Of a DNA stretch of 64,000 bases, positions 12,100 to 23,409 are shown one piece after another (position 1 is the first letter of the stretch; each line of letters opens with the position of its first letter). The position numbers and the translations under genes were made by a program. The DNA lies in assembly GCA_973895155.1 (NCBI GenBank), contig OZ316897.1, forward strand, positions 7,564,001-7,628,000, in the 5' to 3' direction. The notes under the pieces are model-generated. The model saw only the letters and a program-made list of their open reading frames with translations, was not told where the DNA came from and made no database searches. Source of the DNA: Marsupella aquatica. Taxonomy: Eukaryota; Marchantiophyta.

Positions 12100-13300
12100 A
12101 CGATAGCCGAGCCCCAAGGTCACAACAACAGCTCCAAAATGGCAGAATCAGACCTTCATCCAGAAGCCGACGCCAAGGAGGAGCCACAAGATGTGGTCAG
12201 TGAAAAGCCCCAACAGCCGACGCCTTGGAGCTGGGTACTTCCGCAGCTGAAGGCCAGGAGGAAGTTCTGCGCTACTTCAACGATGATGCAAGAACGGAGA
12301 ATGTGCTTAGACCAGGAGGCAAAGGAGAAATGGCCCAAACTTTGGAGGGCCGAGCAAGCCTTGAAACAGTCCAAGAACTGCAAGCATTAGGCATTTCCAT
12401 AATTCCGTGGCATTGATGGAGGAGGACTTTGTTAGACTCCTTGAAGTTAGAGCTTGCAGCATGAAGTTAGACTGTAAGAGTCAGGTTATCCTGGTCTGTG
12501 ATGAGGCTCAGAATATAAGAGCACAGTTTGTCACGGGAGCACCTATTGAAATTTTGATTATGATGTTTATACAGGCCAGTTTGCTCAATAAACTGTCATC
12601 TTTGCATTTCCCACACAAGTTTTCTGAAGGGGAATGTGCACTTCTTGGTGCTGTTTTCTCGATGTTTTCCTCTTTTGCCATCTCCCACACTAGTGCAAAC
12701 CTTGTATTAGCTAGTCTGCCGACTGCACTAAACCTCATTCCATCTCCCACTACAGTGAACAATTTGCATTCGCTAGCTACTGCGACTGTAGTTAACATCA
12801 TTTGCCAGTAATGAACCACTTCGCTAATGTGGGTTGCCACTAAAAACTATGGTCGGCGGCTCCCAGTAGCCACCTCCCCCACCTCTACACTTGAGGAAAT
12901 TGCCAGTCTGGCAAAAATCAAAATCCTTAAAAAATACGTTGGTGAGGATCACACAATTCTTGATTGGATTGGGGTCAGTCAATTCAGACAATTGTTGCTG
13001 CTGTTCTTGTCCCCTGCAATTCTTGTAGCAAAGCTATCCAAGTTGGTCCACCTACCTAAAGCCCTCCTAACCAGGGATCAAATGCCATCATGAGTAAAGC
13101 GCAAATGAAAGCAACATAGTGACACATGCGGTCCATCTGACTTATGATCATTTCGACAGAAACAATCAAATATTACTTGAATGGTCATCATTATGTTCTT
13201 TAATGACCAAATGGGTCACGAATACCGTCACCTGCCCTCCACGAGGCTATAAGTTGGGATAAATGACCGAGTCCCTTTTGACCAAATGGATGCGTACTTG
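12100..13300. other. No recognisable gene
   Basis: Overlapping short ORFs occur at 12,130-12,416 and 12,407-12,811. None shows a known motif and they switch frames. A repeated GCCGACGCC word lies at about 12,165-12,225. I see no RNA gene or element boundary. Confidence 0.3.
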
Positions 13301-13318
13301 TTGCTCGCCAAACCTTTA

Positions 13319-13520
13319 TCCAAATCCACTCCAGGTGGACGTCAAAGACAGACCAATTCAAACATGAAGAACAACCGGGGTCAGACGCCCACGCTCGGTA
13401 CATCCAAAATAATTGTCAATCCAAATCCACTCCAAGTGGACGTCAAAGACAGACCAATTCAAACACGAAGAACAACCGTGGTGAGACGTCCACGCTTGGT
13501 ACATCCGAAATAATTGTCAA
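13319..13520 (+). repeat. Tandem duplication of about 101 bp, two copies
   Basis: A block starting TCCAAATCCACTCCA and ending AATAATTGTCAA is repeated back to back with only a few transitions between the copies (boundary about 13,420). It lies outside any recognised gene. Confidence 0.85.
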
Positions 13521-13859
13521 AGGTGGCGGTATTGTGCATTAATTCACATGTGTCAATATTGAGCAACCTTGAGCAAGTTCCTTGAATTTGGATTGCTTGA
13601 GAATGGGTGCCTCTCCTGTTGCTTGAAAGTGCACAACCACTACAGTACAGTCCACAGTCAACCATCTCAAAATGGCGTCCAAACCTTCAACTCCAAACCC
13701 CGTCAAGCAACGGAAAGCGTTCAAACTATTTACAATTTGATCATCATCTCAATAAAATCAAATGAATATTAGAATCTCAAAGAAGAAGCGCACGGTTAAC
13801 ATGGAGAACCCACCAATAGTGTTGTGGAACCTTTCAGAATCTACACATTTAGTGTTGCA

Positions 13860-15830
13860 AATTGAAGCTTGGTCGGGACGGGCGGACAATTAGAACCTTT
13901 GGAGCCCGTGGGGGTCGTCTGTTGTTGCGAGAAAGAGACAAACGAGGAACCAAAACAAGCCCAGCAAGCAAGCACTACATATGCTTTGCTATGCTCCAAT
14001 TCTCAGCTTCAACAAAACTACAATTGCAGAGGACATTCATAGGATCCATACACCCATCCATCCCTACAGCCCCGCCAGCCCAACCCAAAGCTAAACCAAA
14101 CAGAAGTTTTGGTCCAGGTAATTTGCCAAATCACAAGTCCAAGTTGACCACCACCTTAGACTCGATGAAATATTACCTGGATGAACTATGGACGGACGTC
14201 TCGCGTCAACAAGTTCTCATGTGGTGCTCAAAAACCCTAAATTTAAAAAAGACATTAAAAAAATAGAGCACAATCAAACGACCTGTTTTGAGAAGTAGTG
14301 AAACAGGGCTATAAAAATATATTGAAGTCTTCAATCCACCCCCGGTCTAAACTTCAGCACAGACGCAAGTTGTACAAAAGTTGTCATGCAATGACTTGCA
14401 ACCTGTGTAGGTGAATACGAGGACATCTAGCATTCGGAATTGCCGGGATACTAAGGACAATACTACTAGACACGAAAGCAAATACTTGAAAGACATTGCA
14501 CAAGGAATCAGGGGGCTAAATAACATCGCAAGTCGCATAAGAGTATATGTCAATGGCAGCGCAAAGAAAAAACCACGCCTCCGGAACTAAACCAGCTCTT
14601 CCACATTAGATTCCGGCATTTGCCAGATCAATCAACAAAACTCGAATAAAAAGTTCGAAGACCCTAAACCCCTAACAAAACAGTCAATTCTTCTAGCGTG
14701 CTCGACGCAAACCTTGCGTGCGAGGCACAAGATCATTAAGGGATGCCTACATTTCAAGCTAGTCAAGTACTCAAATCACTCTCATTGTCAGATAGGAAAG
14801 AACTTAATTGGAGCTTGGCACTCGCAGACACTCGCTTCCAACCATTTGACAACCTATCAAGCCGAGCGCCTTCATAACATGTTCCGGCATCAAACTTTTC
14901 CTCATCACACAAGCCTCTCCACCCCCTCAAAGCATAGAAACTGGAAAATCAGCCAGACTACGCTACAACGAGGGAGTGGAGTAGTGGCGGTGTCCGGGGA
15001 CCAGTTTAAACGGTATAAAAGTAGACTTTTTAATACTTTTAGGGACTTGGATTTATCATAGTATTTTCTTAATTTGGTTTAATCTTTCCTAATCCTAATC
15101 AGTTTCCATTTTAAATACGAAATTACACTAAGGTATTTTAACTTAAAACACTAAGTTTCTACTTTCATCTAAATTCAACACATCACTCACATTTCCATAA
15201 CAATTAAACATTTTTACCACAAGAGCATTTCATCATTTTGATCACATAAAATAATCCAAACTCAACTTTTTATTTCAATCATTCTCACAAAATGAAGTTT
15301 GGTTCGGGTTTACAAAGTGTTTTTCGGTGGCTCATCTCCTAACTCAGGTCTCCCCACTAAACTCAGCTCAATCATCAGGTCAGGACTTGGCCCCAAGCTC
15401 ATCGATGGTTTCCCCCAAGCATGTTGGACACAATTTTAGTCTCCGCCGAGCTTCCTTCACGTCGTCGCTCCTCTTACACTCTTCTTCTTGGCTCTTTTTC
15501 CTTCTCTCCTCAAGTTTCCAGTCCCATAGCAAAAAGAACTTACGGCCGCTATCCTCATACCCCATGGCAGCGGATTGTCCCTAATTTAAAAATGGTTTCT
15601 ATCACGGGATTCCACTCACTAAATGAATGCAAGTCAATCAACTTACAATCCTCTTAAAAATTCCACAACATCAGATGTAAAGATTAACAAGTAACCCACA
15701 CTTCCAGCTGAAACTTTTTAGTTAATCTCATGGAAAATCACTCCTTCTTCATGGTCCATGATAATTAAATTTAATCCATTGCTTCAGGTCTCCATTTTTC
15801 ACTTCTTCCTTCCCTGGAAAAAAATGTTGT
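13860..15830. other. No gene recognised
   Basis: AT-rich sequence with short, unconvincing ORFs. A minus-strand frame at 15,380-15,565 is Lys/Glu/Arg-rich and unrecognised. No repeat boundary was seen. Confidence 0.3.
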
Positions 15831-16133
15831 TATGAAATCTTTCTTAAACATTTCATCGTACAGTCTTCATTGTTTTCCGTTCGCCCCTGCCTCTTGTTCC
15901 CGCTATCCACTCAGTCACTTGTCGTTTCTTTTCGGGTTTTGCTTGAAAGCTCTCTCTCTCTCGTCAGTTTATTGTCTCTTTACTTCCTTATTCTGGCTCT
16001 CGTTCTTTTTGTCCATATGTTCCGCTTCTTTCGTTCAAACTTTGGGTTTTTGATAATCTCAATCTCGTCTCTCATCACCTTTTGCCTTCGCTTCTTTGCG
16101 TTTAATCTTCTAGCCTCTGATCCTTAGCCTCAG

Positions 16134-17324
16134 ATGAACACTTCAACACGATCATTGCCTCCTGTCACCAGATCTCTTATTGTGGATGAACGTCTTTCTT
16201 TTTCTCAGATCACCACAACACCGTCAACTCTTACTTCAATCTCTCCTTCCTGAAATTCAATAGCGCGCTCGGCCTCTTCTTGGGATTCTCAATCTGACAT
16301 GTTCTCGCGAAAATTCCTCAAAACAATAACAATGAAAACCATGCCTCTCCAATTCTTTCTTTGTTTCAACATTCCCCAGCTTCGCCTTGTTTACCCAAAA
16401 ACTCAGTTCTCCACAATAACATCGTCGTTTCTTGAGCTTCCCCTCTTCTGTATATAGCTTTCTCTTCTTTGTTTTTTATCCTATAATGTTCATCGGTCTT
16501 CTGAGCTTGCTTTCGAAATCTCTTCTTTCTGAAAATCCCAAAGCTTCAACAACATCTCCTCAGCCGATCCCTCCTTTTCATCTATTAGCACCTGGCTCGT
16601 TCTTGTCTCTCCTCACAAAGAAAACTCATCATTGTAACATTCCCTGAAGACGAGATCCACAGCATCCATAACACTCTGCTTAAAAACGGCTGTCTTCCAT
16701 TCCTCTCCCCTCGAACCTGCTTAGCGCTCTCAAAGTCTCTCCCTCGTTTTGCTTCTGAACTCCTCTCTAACCTCTGCGCCTTGCTTCGCTATCTCTCTAC
16801 TTATATTTCTGATTCTCCAAGTCACTTTCCCCTTTTCGTGCTCCTCCGACTGGTCTACATTGCACTTCAATTCACTCTAATCGAATGTCCTCTCGCCCGC
16901 CATCGTCAGAAATCCTTGTTCTCCTCTTTTTCATAAAACTTCTGATCTTCCCCGTCACGAACCCTTTCTGTGCACGCTACATAAATCACATGCTTTTATT
17001 GCCAGCACCATCTCATCGCCAAATCTCATCACCATCTCCTCTATTCTTATCAAATCGCACCTATTCAAAAGAAAATCCGCCCCCACTCCTCGTTCTTCAT
17101 CGCTTAGAATACAGTCGAGATGAGAATTGCCTGTCCTCCGTCGCCTTTCCAAAAATCCTCAAATCTTCATCCACACACTCCCATATTCCAGCCATTTTTC
17201 TTCTATCACACCCGAAACTCCGAAACGCGCCTCAGCCTTCGTCCGAAAAATTAAAAAAAAAACCTCAACATTCAACGAACATCATCCTCGGCTGAATCTC
17301 ACCCTATCACCCCGAGTACTCTAG
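16134..17324 (+). pseudogene. Eroded ORF, possibly a retroelement ORF1
   Basis: An ATG at 16,134 (MNTSTRSLPPVTRSL...) opens a Ser/Thr-rich frame that runs past a TGA into more open sequence. Farther on, open stretches of more than 100 codons appear without start codons (about 16,560-17,320), including RKLIIVTFPEDEIHSIHNTL. They are broken by TGA and TAG codons at places where Arg or Gln would read through. The leader before it (15,830-16,130) is strongly pyrimidine-rich, as in some LINE 5' UTRs. No zinc knuckle or RT is visible, so the assignment is weak. It could also be an unrelated decayed gene. Confidence 0.25.
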
Positions 17325-17643
17325 CGCGCACCACACCCCCGAGAATTTTTCTAACTGCCCCTTATTCCTTCGGCCGTTTCTCCTTCCTCCCGTTCCTCCT
17401 TGTATCGCGCTCCACTTCAACTGACCCTTATGAGACGTGCTCACGGAATGTCACGTGTCTCATCCACAATAATTGCCCTATTAACTTTTAGTCTAAGCTT
17501 CATTCTCCACTCTTTATTCCTCTTTTGTCTCACTAACCTTCAACTCAAGTTCAGTTTCCTTTTTGTTCCTTTCCTTCGCAATCAGAGTACTACTGCATTC
17601 TGAGCCGGACAAAGCAAGTCAACTAGATCCAGCACACTCCACT

Positions 17644-17916
17644 TCAATTGTCAAACATTTTTCCCGACGACGGCGGAGATTGGAGGTCCGCAGGACTCTT
17701 CCCTCGCCTGTGGTAAGACGAGGAAATCCCTAACCTAGCCGGATATTTGGAATGTCTAATCCTCAGGCCGTAGAGCGAAGCACAATGGAAAACGGCAGGC
17801 ATTTCAGATTGAAAATCATGCAAGTCATCGAGAATCATCCTGCCTGGAGCTCTCTCGGACATCAGCGCTTTTGGGGCAATGTTCTTTCCTCATGACCTGC
17901 CTTTCTTGTCCGCCAT
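17644..17916 (-). CDS. Hypothetical small protein with gene-like 5' end and one in-frame TGA
   Basis: ATG at 17,914-17,916 sits in a good plant context (GAAGCTATGGCG) and starts MADKKGRS, then a TGA, then continues in the same frame (GKNIAPKALMSERAPGR...) to 17,644. The TGA is where CGA (Arg) would make a continuous protein of about 90 residues. No domain is recognised. It ends just outside the left end of the MULE and is transcribed away from it. It may be the first exon of a longer gene or a damaged host gene. If TGA 17,892-17,890 is a real mutation, translation could restart at the Met of MSERAPG. Confidence 0.35.
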
Positions 17917-17985
17917 AGCTTCGCTCTCAAAGCATTTTGTAAACCCTAATATATATATCTCTCTCTCTCTTGTGCTCTCTCTTGT
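17917..17985 (-). promoter_or_regulatory. Telo-box and TATA-like promoter of the minus-strand ORF
   Basis: Reading on the minus strand, an (AG)n tract, TATATATATT and TTAGGGTTT (complement of the telo-box AAACCCTAA) precede the ATG by about 25-60 bp. In plants the telo-box is common in promoters of growth and translation genes. Confidence 0.45.
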
Positions 17986-18065
17986 GCTCTCACATGTATG
18001 AATATATATGTGCAGTTTCCGCAACCATCTCATGGGTATCAAGACACCATCTCATGGGTATCAAG

Positions 18066-18592
18066 ACACCGGGTTAAATCAACACCGCATTAAGGCTCCC
18101 CAGTCTTCTTGGGGCCCCGTACCTCCCTGTCACTAATCCCAAAGCTACTGCCCGCAAGTTGCGCGTCCGTCAATCACTGTTTTGGCGCACTTGAAATGTA
18201 TTAGCCACAATCATCAACGGACAGAAAATTTCCATCCATTTCAAATTTCATGGTCTTTAGGGCGTGGGACATGCCTAGCCTCCAACGCCGCCCACTCCAG
18301 TGCCCATTTGCAAGTTCTTCCTACTTTCATTTGATTTCTGGTCATCGTAGCGATCTTGCACTGTGGAGAGAGCGTTTTGCCTTGCACTTCTCTGTCTCCA
18401 AAGTCTTTGTCAGGTTGTGGTGAGGAGGACAGCAGTCGATGGACCCACATTCTTCACGGTTCTACATGTGAACACATCGTCAATGTTGGGGACCTTTTTA
18501 CTTTTTCTTGAGTGCCTACTGTGGTTCGGCGATCATGCGGCTGGGAAGTGACAATTGGTGCAACCTTGCCCCTTGCAACGACGACGATGGTG
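18066..18592 (+). repeat. Left terminal inverted repeat of the MULE
   Basis: Matches the complement of 32,297-32,818 over its whole length with scattered substitutions and a 12-bp indel (near 18,500). Landmarks: CACCGCATTAAGGCTCC near the outer end and TCATGGTCTTTAGGGCG at 18,249. Its inner part is partly duplicated at about 18,787-18,925 (CGGCTGGGAAG...CCCCTTGCAACGACGACGA), giving a second copy 254 bp inward. Confidence 0.85.
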
Positions 18593-20246
18593 TGTTTCTT
18601 ATGCAATGCTGACTTGCATTTTGTGGCATGGGGCATAAGGTCCCCTGTTTGAGCTTGCAACTTGCACCATGCAATCGTCGTTCTTCATAAAACGTAAACT
18701 ATATACTCTCTATTTGTGTTACTGTTCTGGATTTGTGACAATAACTTCCCCAATTTGCCATAGACTTTAGTTCTTTTGGGTTTCAACAATTGTGCGGCTG
18801 GGAAGCGAAGATTGGCACAACACTGCCCCTTGCAACGACGACGACGGTGTGTTTCTTTGAGGCAACCATCCCCATGCTCCTCTCAATTAGATTTTGTGGT
18901 GGAAGCGGGGCCGGAAGGTCCCTCGCTGAGCTTGCAACTTGCGTCATGTTATCATCATTTTTCATAAAGCTAAACTCCAAACTCTTTGTTTGTGTTACCG
19001 TTATGGATTTATGACAGTAAGTTGCTCATTTTGTAGTGAGTGTGATCTCGACGATTTTATAGTGTTGTGACCATGCCTCGGTCATTTTGAAGTCAGGCTA
19101 GGAATAACAAGTTGCGTGTCCCACCACCTGAAGTATGGGCACAGTTTCTTGAGGCACAAGAGAATGTGCATTGGGTCCGGCAAAAAAACCCTTCCTTTCT
19201 CAGAACTTCAGGATCTGGTTATGTTTGCAAGGTGATGACTGATGATAGTTGTACACATTTCATCCAAAGGACCTCCTTTGTGGATCACATGCGATCCTTA
19301 CATCGCATGAACCCAAGAGAATGTAAGAAAGGTCATCCAAAGACCTCAGCCCGACAAAGGTGTGTAACTTTATTTGCATTATATGTGACTGTCCTGCCAT
19401 GACAACATTTATGTGATGTTTTGTGTCATATTCACTATTATGGCATGCAAATGTTCAAGAATCCACCAAGTACATCAGCGATTGAACATAATAGAGAATC
19501 AACACTTGGGTCATTTCGTGGACGGGTGTGGAAGCAAAAGAGGCAGAAGTTGACATGGTGGTTACGCTGGGCACATAATTTGAAGATCAACCATGAGGGG
19601 GATGAAACCAAATGGATAGTTCAGAAGGCAACAGAAAGGTACCAACACTGGAGGCGATCGACTACCTTCACGAGCACATTGTCCAGTGTTAGGGACAACA
19701 CAGTGGCATTTTGGAATAAGCATAGTCCTGACATTGATCCTGAGGAGACGCATGCTAAGGTTTGTCGCTTACCAGATTGCTCTGCCTCATACATAAATAA
19801 TTTTTTGTTGGTGTCTCTGTTCTACCATAACTTTCTTGTGATCTGAATTTTCAAATGATTGCATGTGTAAACATAGGCGAGTTTGCCGGAATGTGAACTC
19901 AAAGATTGGAGCAACGATGATGGAATGCCTGAATGCAACTTGCAGCAAACCAATTTTCAGATTGAGAAGTATGTATTCCACTCACGAAAGGTAATAGAAA
20001 AGCCCATACAGAAGCCAAAAAAGAAACAGAACCAGAAGGCTAAGAGGAAGCCATCTCATGAAACAGAAAACCCCCCAACAAAGCCTACATCCAGGAGCAA
20101 GAAAAAAGCAATGCATGCAAAGGAGTAGCATGCACAAGTTCGACCTGACCGAGAAGAAAGAGCAAAAAGAAAGGAAGCTTGTAACAATGACAAACCCACC
20201 CAAAGGAAGAAACAAAAGAAGATGGTTGTTACTGAGGTACTGTTTC

Positions 20247-20525
20247 ACAAGCTTTCTCTTTTGACGATTTGTACTTGTTTGTTTTTATTGTTCTTTTGGT
20301 TTGCAAGCTTTCTCTTTTGAAAATTCATACTTGTTGTTTTTATTTTTGCTGTTCTGGTTTGCAAGCTTTCTCTTTCGACTATTCATACTTGTTTGTTTCT
20401 ATTGTTGTTCTGGTTCGCAAGCTTTCTCTTCCAACAATTCATACTTGTTTGTTTCTATTGTTGTTCTGGTTCGCAAGCTTTCTCTTCCGACAATTCATAC
20501 TTGTTTGTTTTTATTGTTGTTCTGG
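20247..20525 (+). repeat. Intronic minisatellite, 56-58 bp unit, five copies
   Basis: CAAGCTTTCTCTTTTGA-like units recur at 20,247, 20,304, 20,362, 20,418 and 20,474, each with TTGTTCTGGTTTGC. The array fills the third intron of the plus-strand MULE gene, between donor 20,237 and acceptor 20,532. Confidence 0.85.
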
Positions 20526-20586
20526 TCGGTAGGAAGTGGCGGACAAGGAAGTCTTGGAAGCTACGGAAGAAGACCCGACACTATCA

Positions 20587-20930
20587 TGTTAGGATTTACT
20601 CTTAGGTCTAGAGTTGCGATTGTACCGTTGTTAAGGCTAACCTTACTCGCAGACTTGGTTAGGTTAGTCATGTTGTGCACACTCTATAACTAAGCGGTGT
20701 TTGCTTGGAGAGGGGAACTCAGGCTCATTGTTACGGAGCTAGTTGAGAGATAGAGAGAGCTTGCACTGTGGATGCTTGGTATGGCCAGTCGACCTAGAGT
20801 GTTGTAAAGCTCTTGTGTGTTCCCATGGACATAGCCTCATGTAGAGGTGAACCACGTATCTCTCTGTGTTGACTATTGTGCGTTGGATGGTTCATGGGCT
20901 TGCCATTACGAATGTCATCTATGCTCAACA
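20587..20930 (+). repeat. Copia 5' LTR
   Basis: 344 bp, starting TGTTAGGATTTAC and ending GCTCAACA. It pairs with 26,475-26,818. Confidence 0.93.
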
Positions 20931-21308
20931 ATTGGTATCAGAGCATGCCTGGGAGGTAACAAGGTTTTTTCATGACAGTTTTTCCAGCGTTCATTGTCGA
21001 TGTTGCATTTGGAGTTTTGTTGCATGAAACTCGAATGTGTGGGGCTGAGCAGATAGATTAGTGAGAGGGCTTTCTATTGGTGTATAGAACTCACTAGTTG
21101 GTATCCGTTGTGTGGAGGAATCGGAGTTTGCATCGCTCAGGATTTATTCGTGTTCGATGGTTTTTCGGGGGAGAGACCAGAGTTTGTGTTTTCAACGGTG
21201 TGAGCTGTGCGGTGTGGGAGACATCGCATGTTGTAGCTCAAGTTGACGATTGAATCAAGCTGATTGTTTTGGTAGCTGAGTTGCTATCGAGTGGTTATTG
21301 AGTGCATC

Positions 21309-23406
21309 ATGACAAGTGAAGGAGGCGTTCAGATTTTTTCACAGGCTATGGAGCTTGTTCCCATCTGAACCAGGTTTCTCATTGTGACGTCTGACTCGGA
21401 GGAAGAAATGCAAAGTGCTACGGCTCAACAATTTGATCGTGGTAAGGCGGTCGTTTTGAGTCCGGGATTGGCACTTGACGTGGTGAGAGTGAGTTGCAAC
21501 GGAAAGTTTGCCCTCTACTGTGTGCCCACTATGTGTGCAGAAGGCACCGGTTCAATTCGGCAACTTTTCATGTCGGGGCACATCACTTTCTCAAGCTAAA
21601 CAACGATTTGGCTTGTAACACGCCCAATTTTTTTTAGGGCAAAATTTTCTTTTAGTGGGGTCTTTTTTGTGTGTATACACACATAAGGTGTGTAGATACA
21701 CACCTCGACCCCGACACCTCCCCTTTACGGCCATCCTCCTCCTACCCCCTGGTATTCCCACCCGCATATGCGGTACGCAGCGCCCGCCCCCTCCTCCCGA
21801 CTCCTGCCGGCAGCTGCAACTTGTGGGCTATAGCCCGCCGCCCGACCCTTGCCCTCTAGTTGCCGGTGCCAGTCGCCGGCTTGTGGCTCCTGGCTGCGTA
21901 TGCAGCCCGCCCCAATGCCCGTCTTGTTGCCCTCCCTCGCGACCCCAGCCTTATACAAGGTAATTTTTTCTGAAGGGGCTTAAACACCCCCTTTTAAGGC
22001 CAATTTTTGTCTTTTCTTCCCGGCTCCTTTCATTGGCTATCCCGGGCCTGGTGACCCTCCGTTTTAACCGATTGGACAGGGGGAATCGCCCCCTGTGAGA
22101 CTATTGTATTGTACAGAGAATATTCCAAAAATATAGAGAGCATGTTTTCGGCCGTCCGACAAAGATTTTGCGTGCCAAATGGTAATTTTTTGGGTTCATT
22201 TTTGGCGAGGTTGTAGCCATTGAAGTTAGCAACGCGGCGCACCAATCGAATTGCAATTCCAACGACGGGTTGTACTTGGCATTTTGGTTATTCCCTAAGG
22301 TGGTCAAAACAGGGGAGTTCCCAAGGTTTTACCCATCCCGATCAAAATTTGAATAACTTTTCCGAATTTTGATTTTGATTTTGGTTTTCAGTGTTGGACT
22401 CCTATCTTTTTGGGCTACGCGGCGGTGTTTAGTTTTGAGTTTTTTGAGAAGTTGTGAAAAACGACATTTTTTTGTGATTTTCTCATATGAGTGATTCGGA
22501 GGAGATTTTTGAAGATGTGGAACTTGAAGCACGAGGATCACTGTGGCGGTTTGAGGTGGAGAGAGAGGAGCAGGAGGAAGAGCACATGACACCGGTACCA
22601 TCACCGGTGCGGCATGTGGTGAAGGAAGCAGTTCTACTATCGGAGCTCACGGTAGTGCCAAAGAAGAAGATGGGGACGTTCAAGCTTGGGGGACCCAAGT
22701 ATGAAGTGACAATGTATGATGGGTGCTCTGACTAATTGCTCTGGGAGAAACAGGTGAAGGGAGTGCTCTATGCTTCAGGGATGGGCCAACTGCTAAGCCC
22801 TCATGAAGACAATGTTGATGAGAAACAATAGGACCGGATGTAGGAGCAGGGAGTGTGGTGTATTACACTCTATCTCATGCCTCCCATCATCAAGAAGTTG
22901 GGTGCACATAAGGATTGCATGTCCTTGTTTGTAGAATTGCAGACCAAGTATCACCGCAAGGAGTTGTCGAATCGGCTATACACGTCCTACAAATTGATGA
23001 GTTACTTTGAAGATGAAGGAATCCGGTATGAAGTTGCAATCTTGACCATGTGGATATTTTCAACGACATGGTCGTTGACTTGGAAAACCTTGGGGAGAAT
23101 TTGAATGATGAGACGAAGGCTCTACAGCTTCTCAATTCATTGCCTTCATCTTACCAGTCCCTATCACCGGTGTTGTTGCATCGTGATAGGGATACCATTT
23201 CATACAATGATGTGGTAAGTTCTTTGCTTAGTGATGATCTTCAACAAAAGATGCACATCACGTCACAACTTTCATCATCTGGTGTTGCCCTCAATGTTAA
23301 CCGTGGAAGGAGTATGCATCGACCAACTGGAGACCGTAGAACCCAGTTTAGATCTAAATCCAGATCCAAGTCCAAGTCCAGGGGCAAATCCCCTCAGAGG
23401 AGGTAG
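21309..23406 (+). pseudogene. Copia gag, interrupted
   Basis: ATG 21,309 starts MTSEGGVQIFSQAMELVPI, then TGA 21,366 (CGA expected), then continues TRFLIVTSDSEEEMQ. After about 21,470 the reading is lost in a block with a tRNA-like B-box (CGGTTCAATTCGG at 21,550) and then a GC-rich stretch (21,650-21,960). Gag-like sequence resumes at 22,487 (MSDSEEIFEDVE...), with LLWEKQVKGVLYASGMGQLL, QLLNSLPSSYQSL, and an SR-rich tail before a TAG at 23,404. The zinc knuckle that follows reads CWKCNQVGYFKRDYKG: the expected His and last Cys are both Tyr, each one C-to-T or G-to-A change. Confidence 0.7.
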
Positions 23407-23409
23407 GTG

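Noticed and set aside
15830-16130. Ser/Leu/Phe-rich ORFs as membrane proteins
   Set aside because: They come from a pyrimidine-rich strand and lack start context, splice logic or conserved motifs. Overlapping frames look alike.
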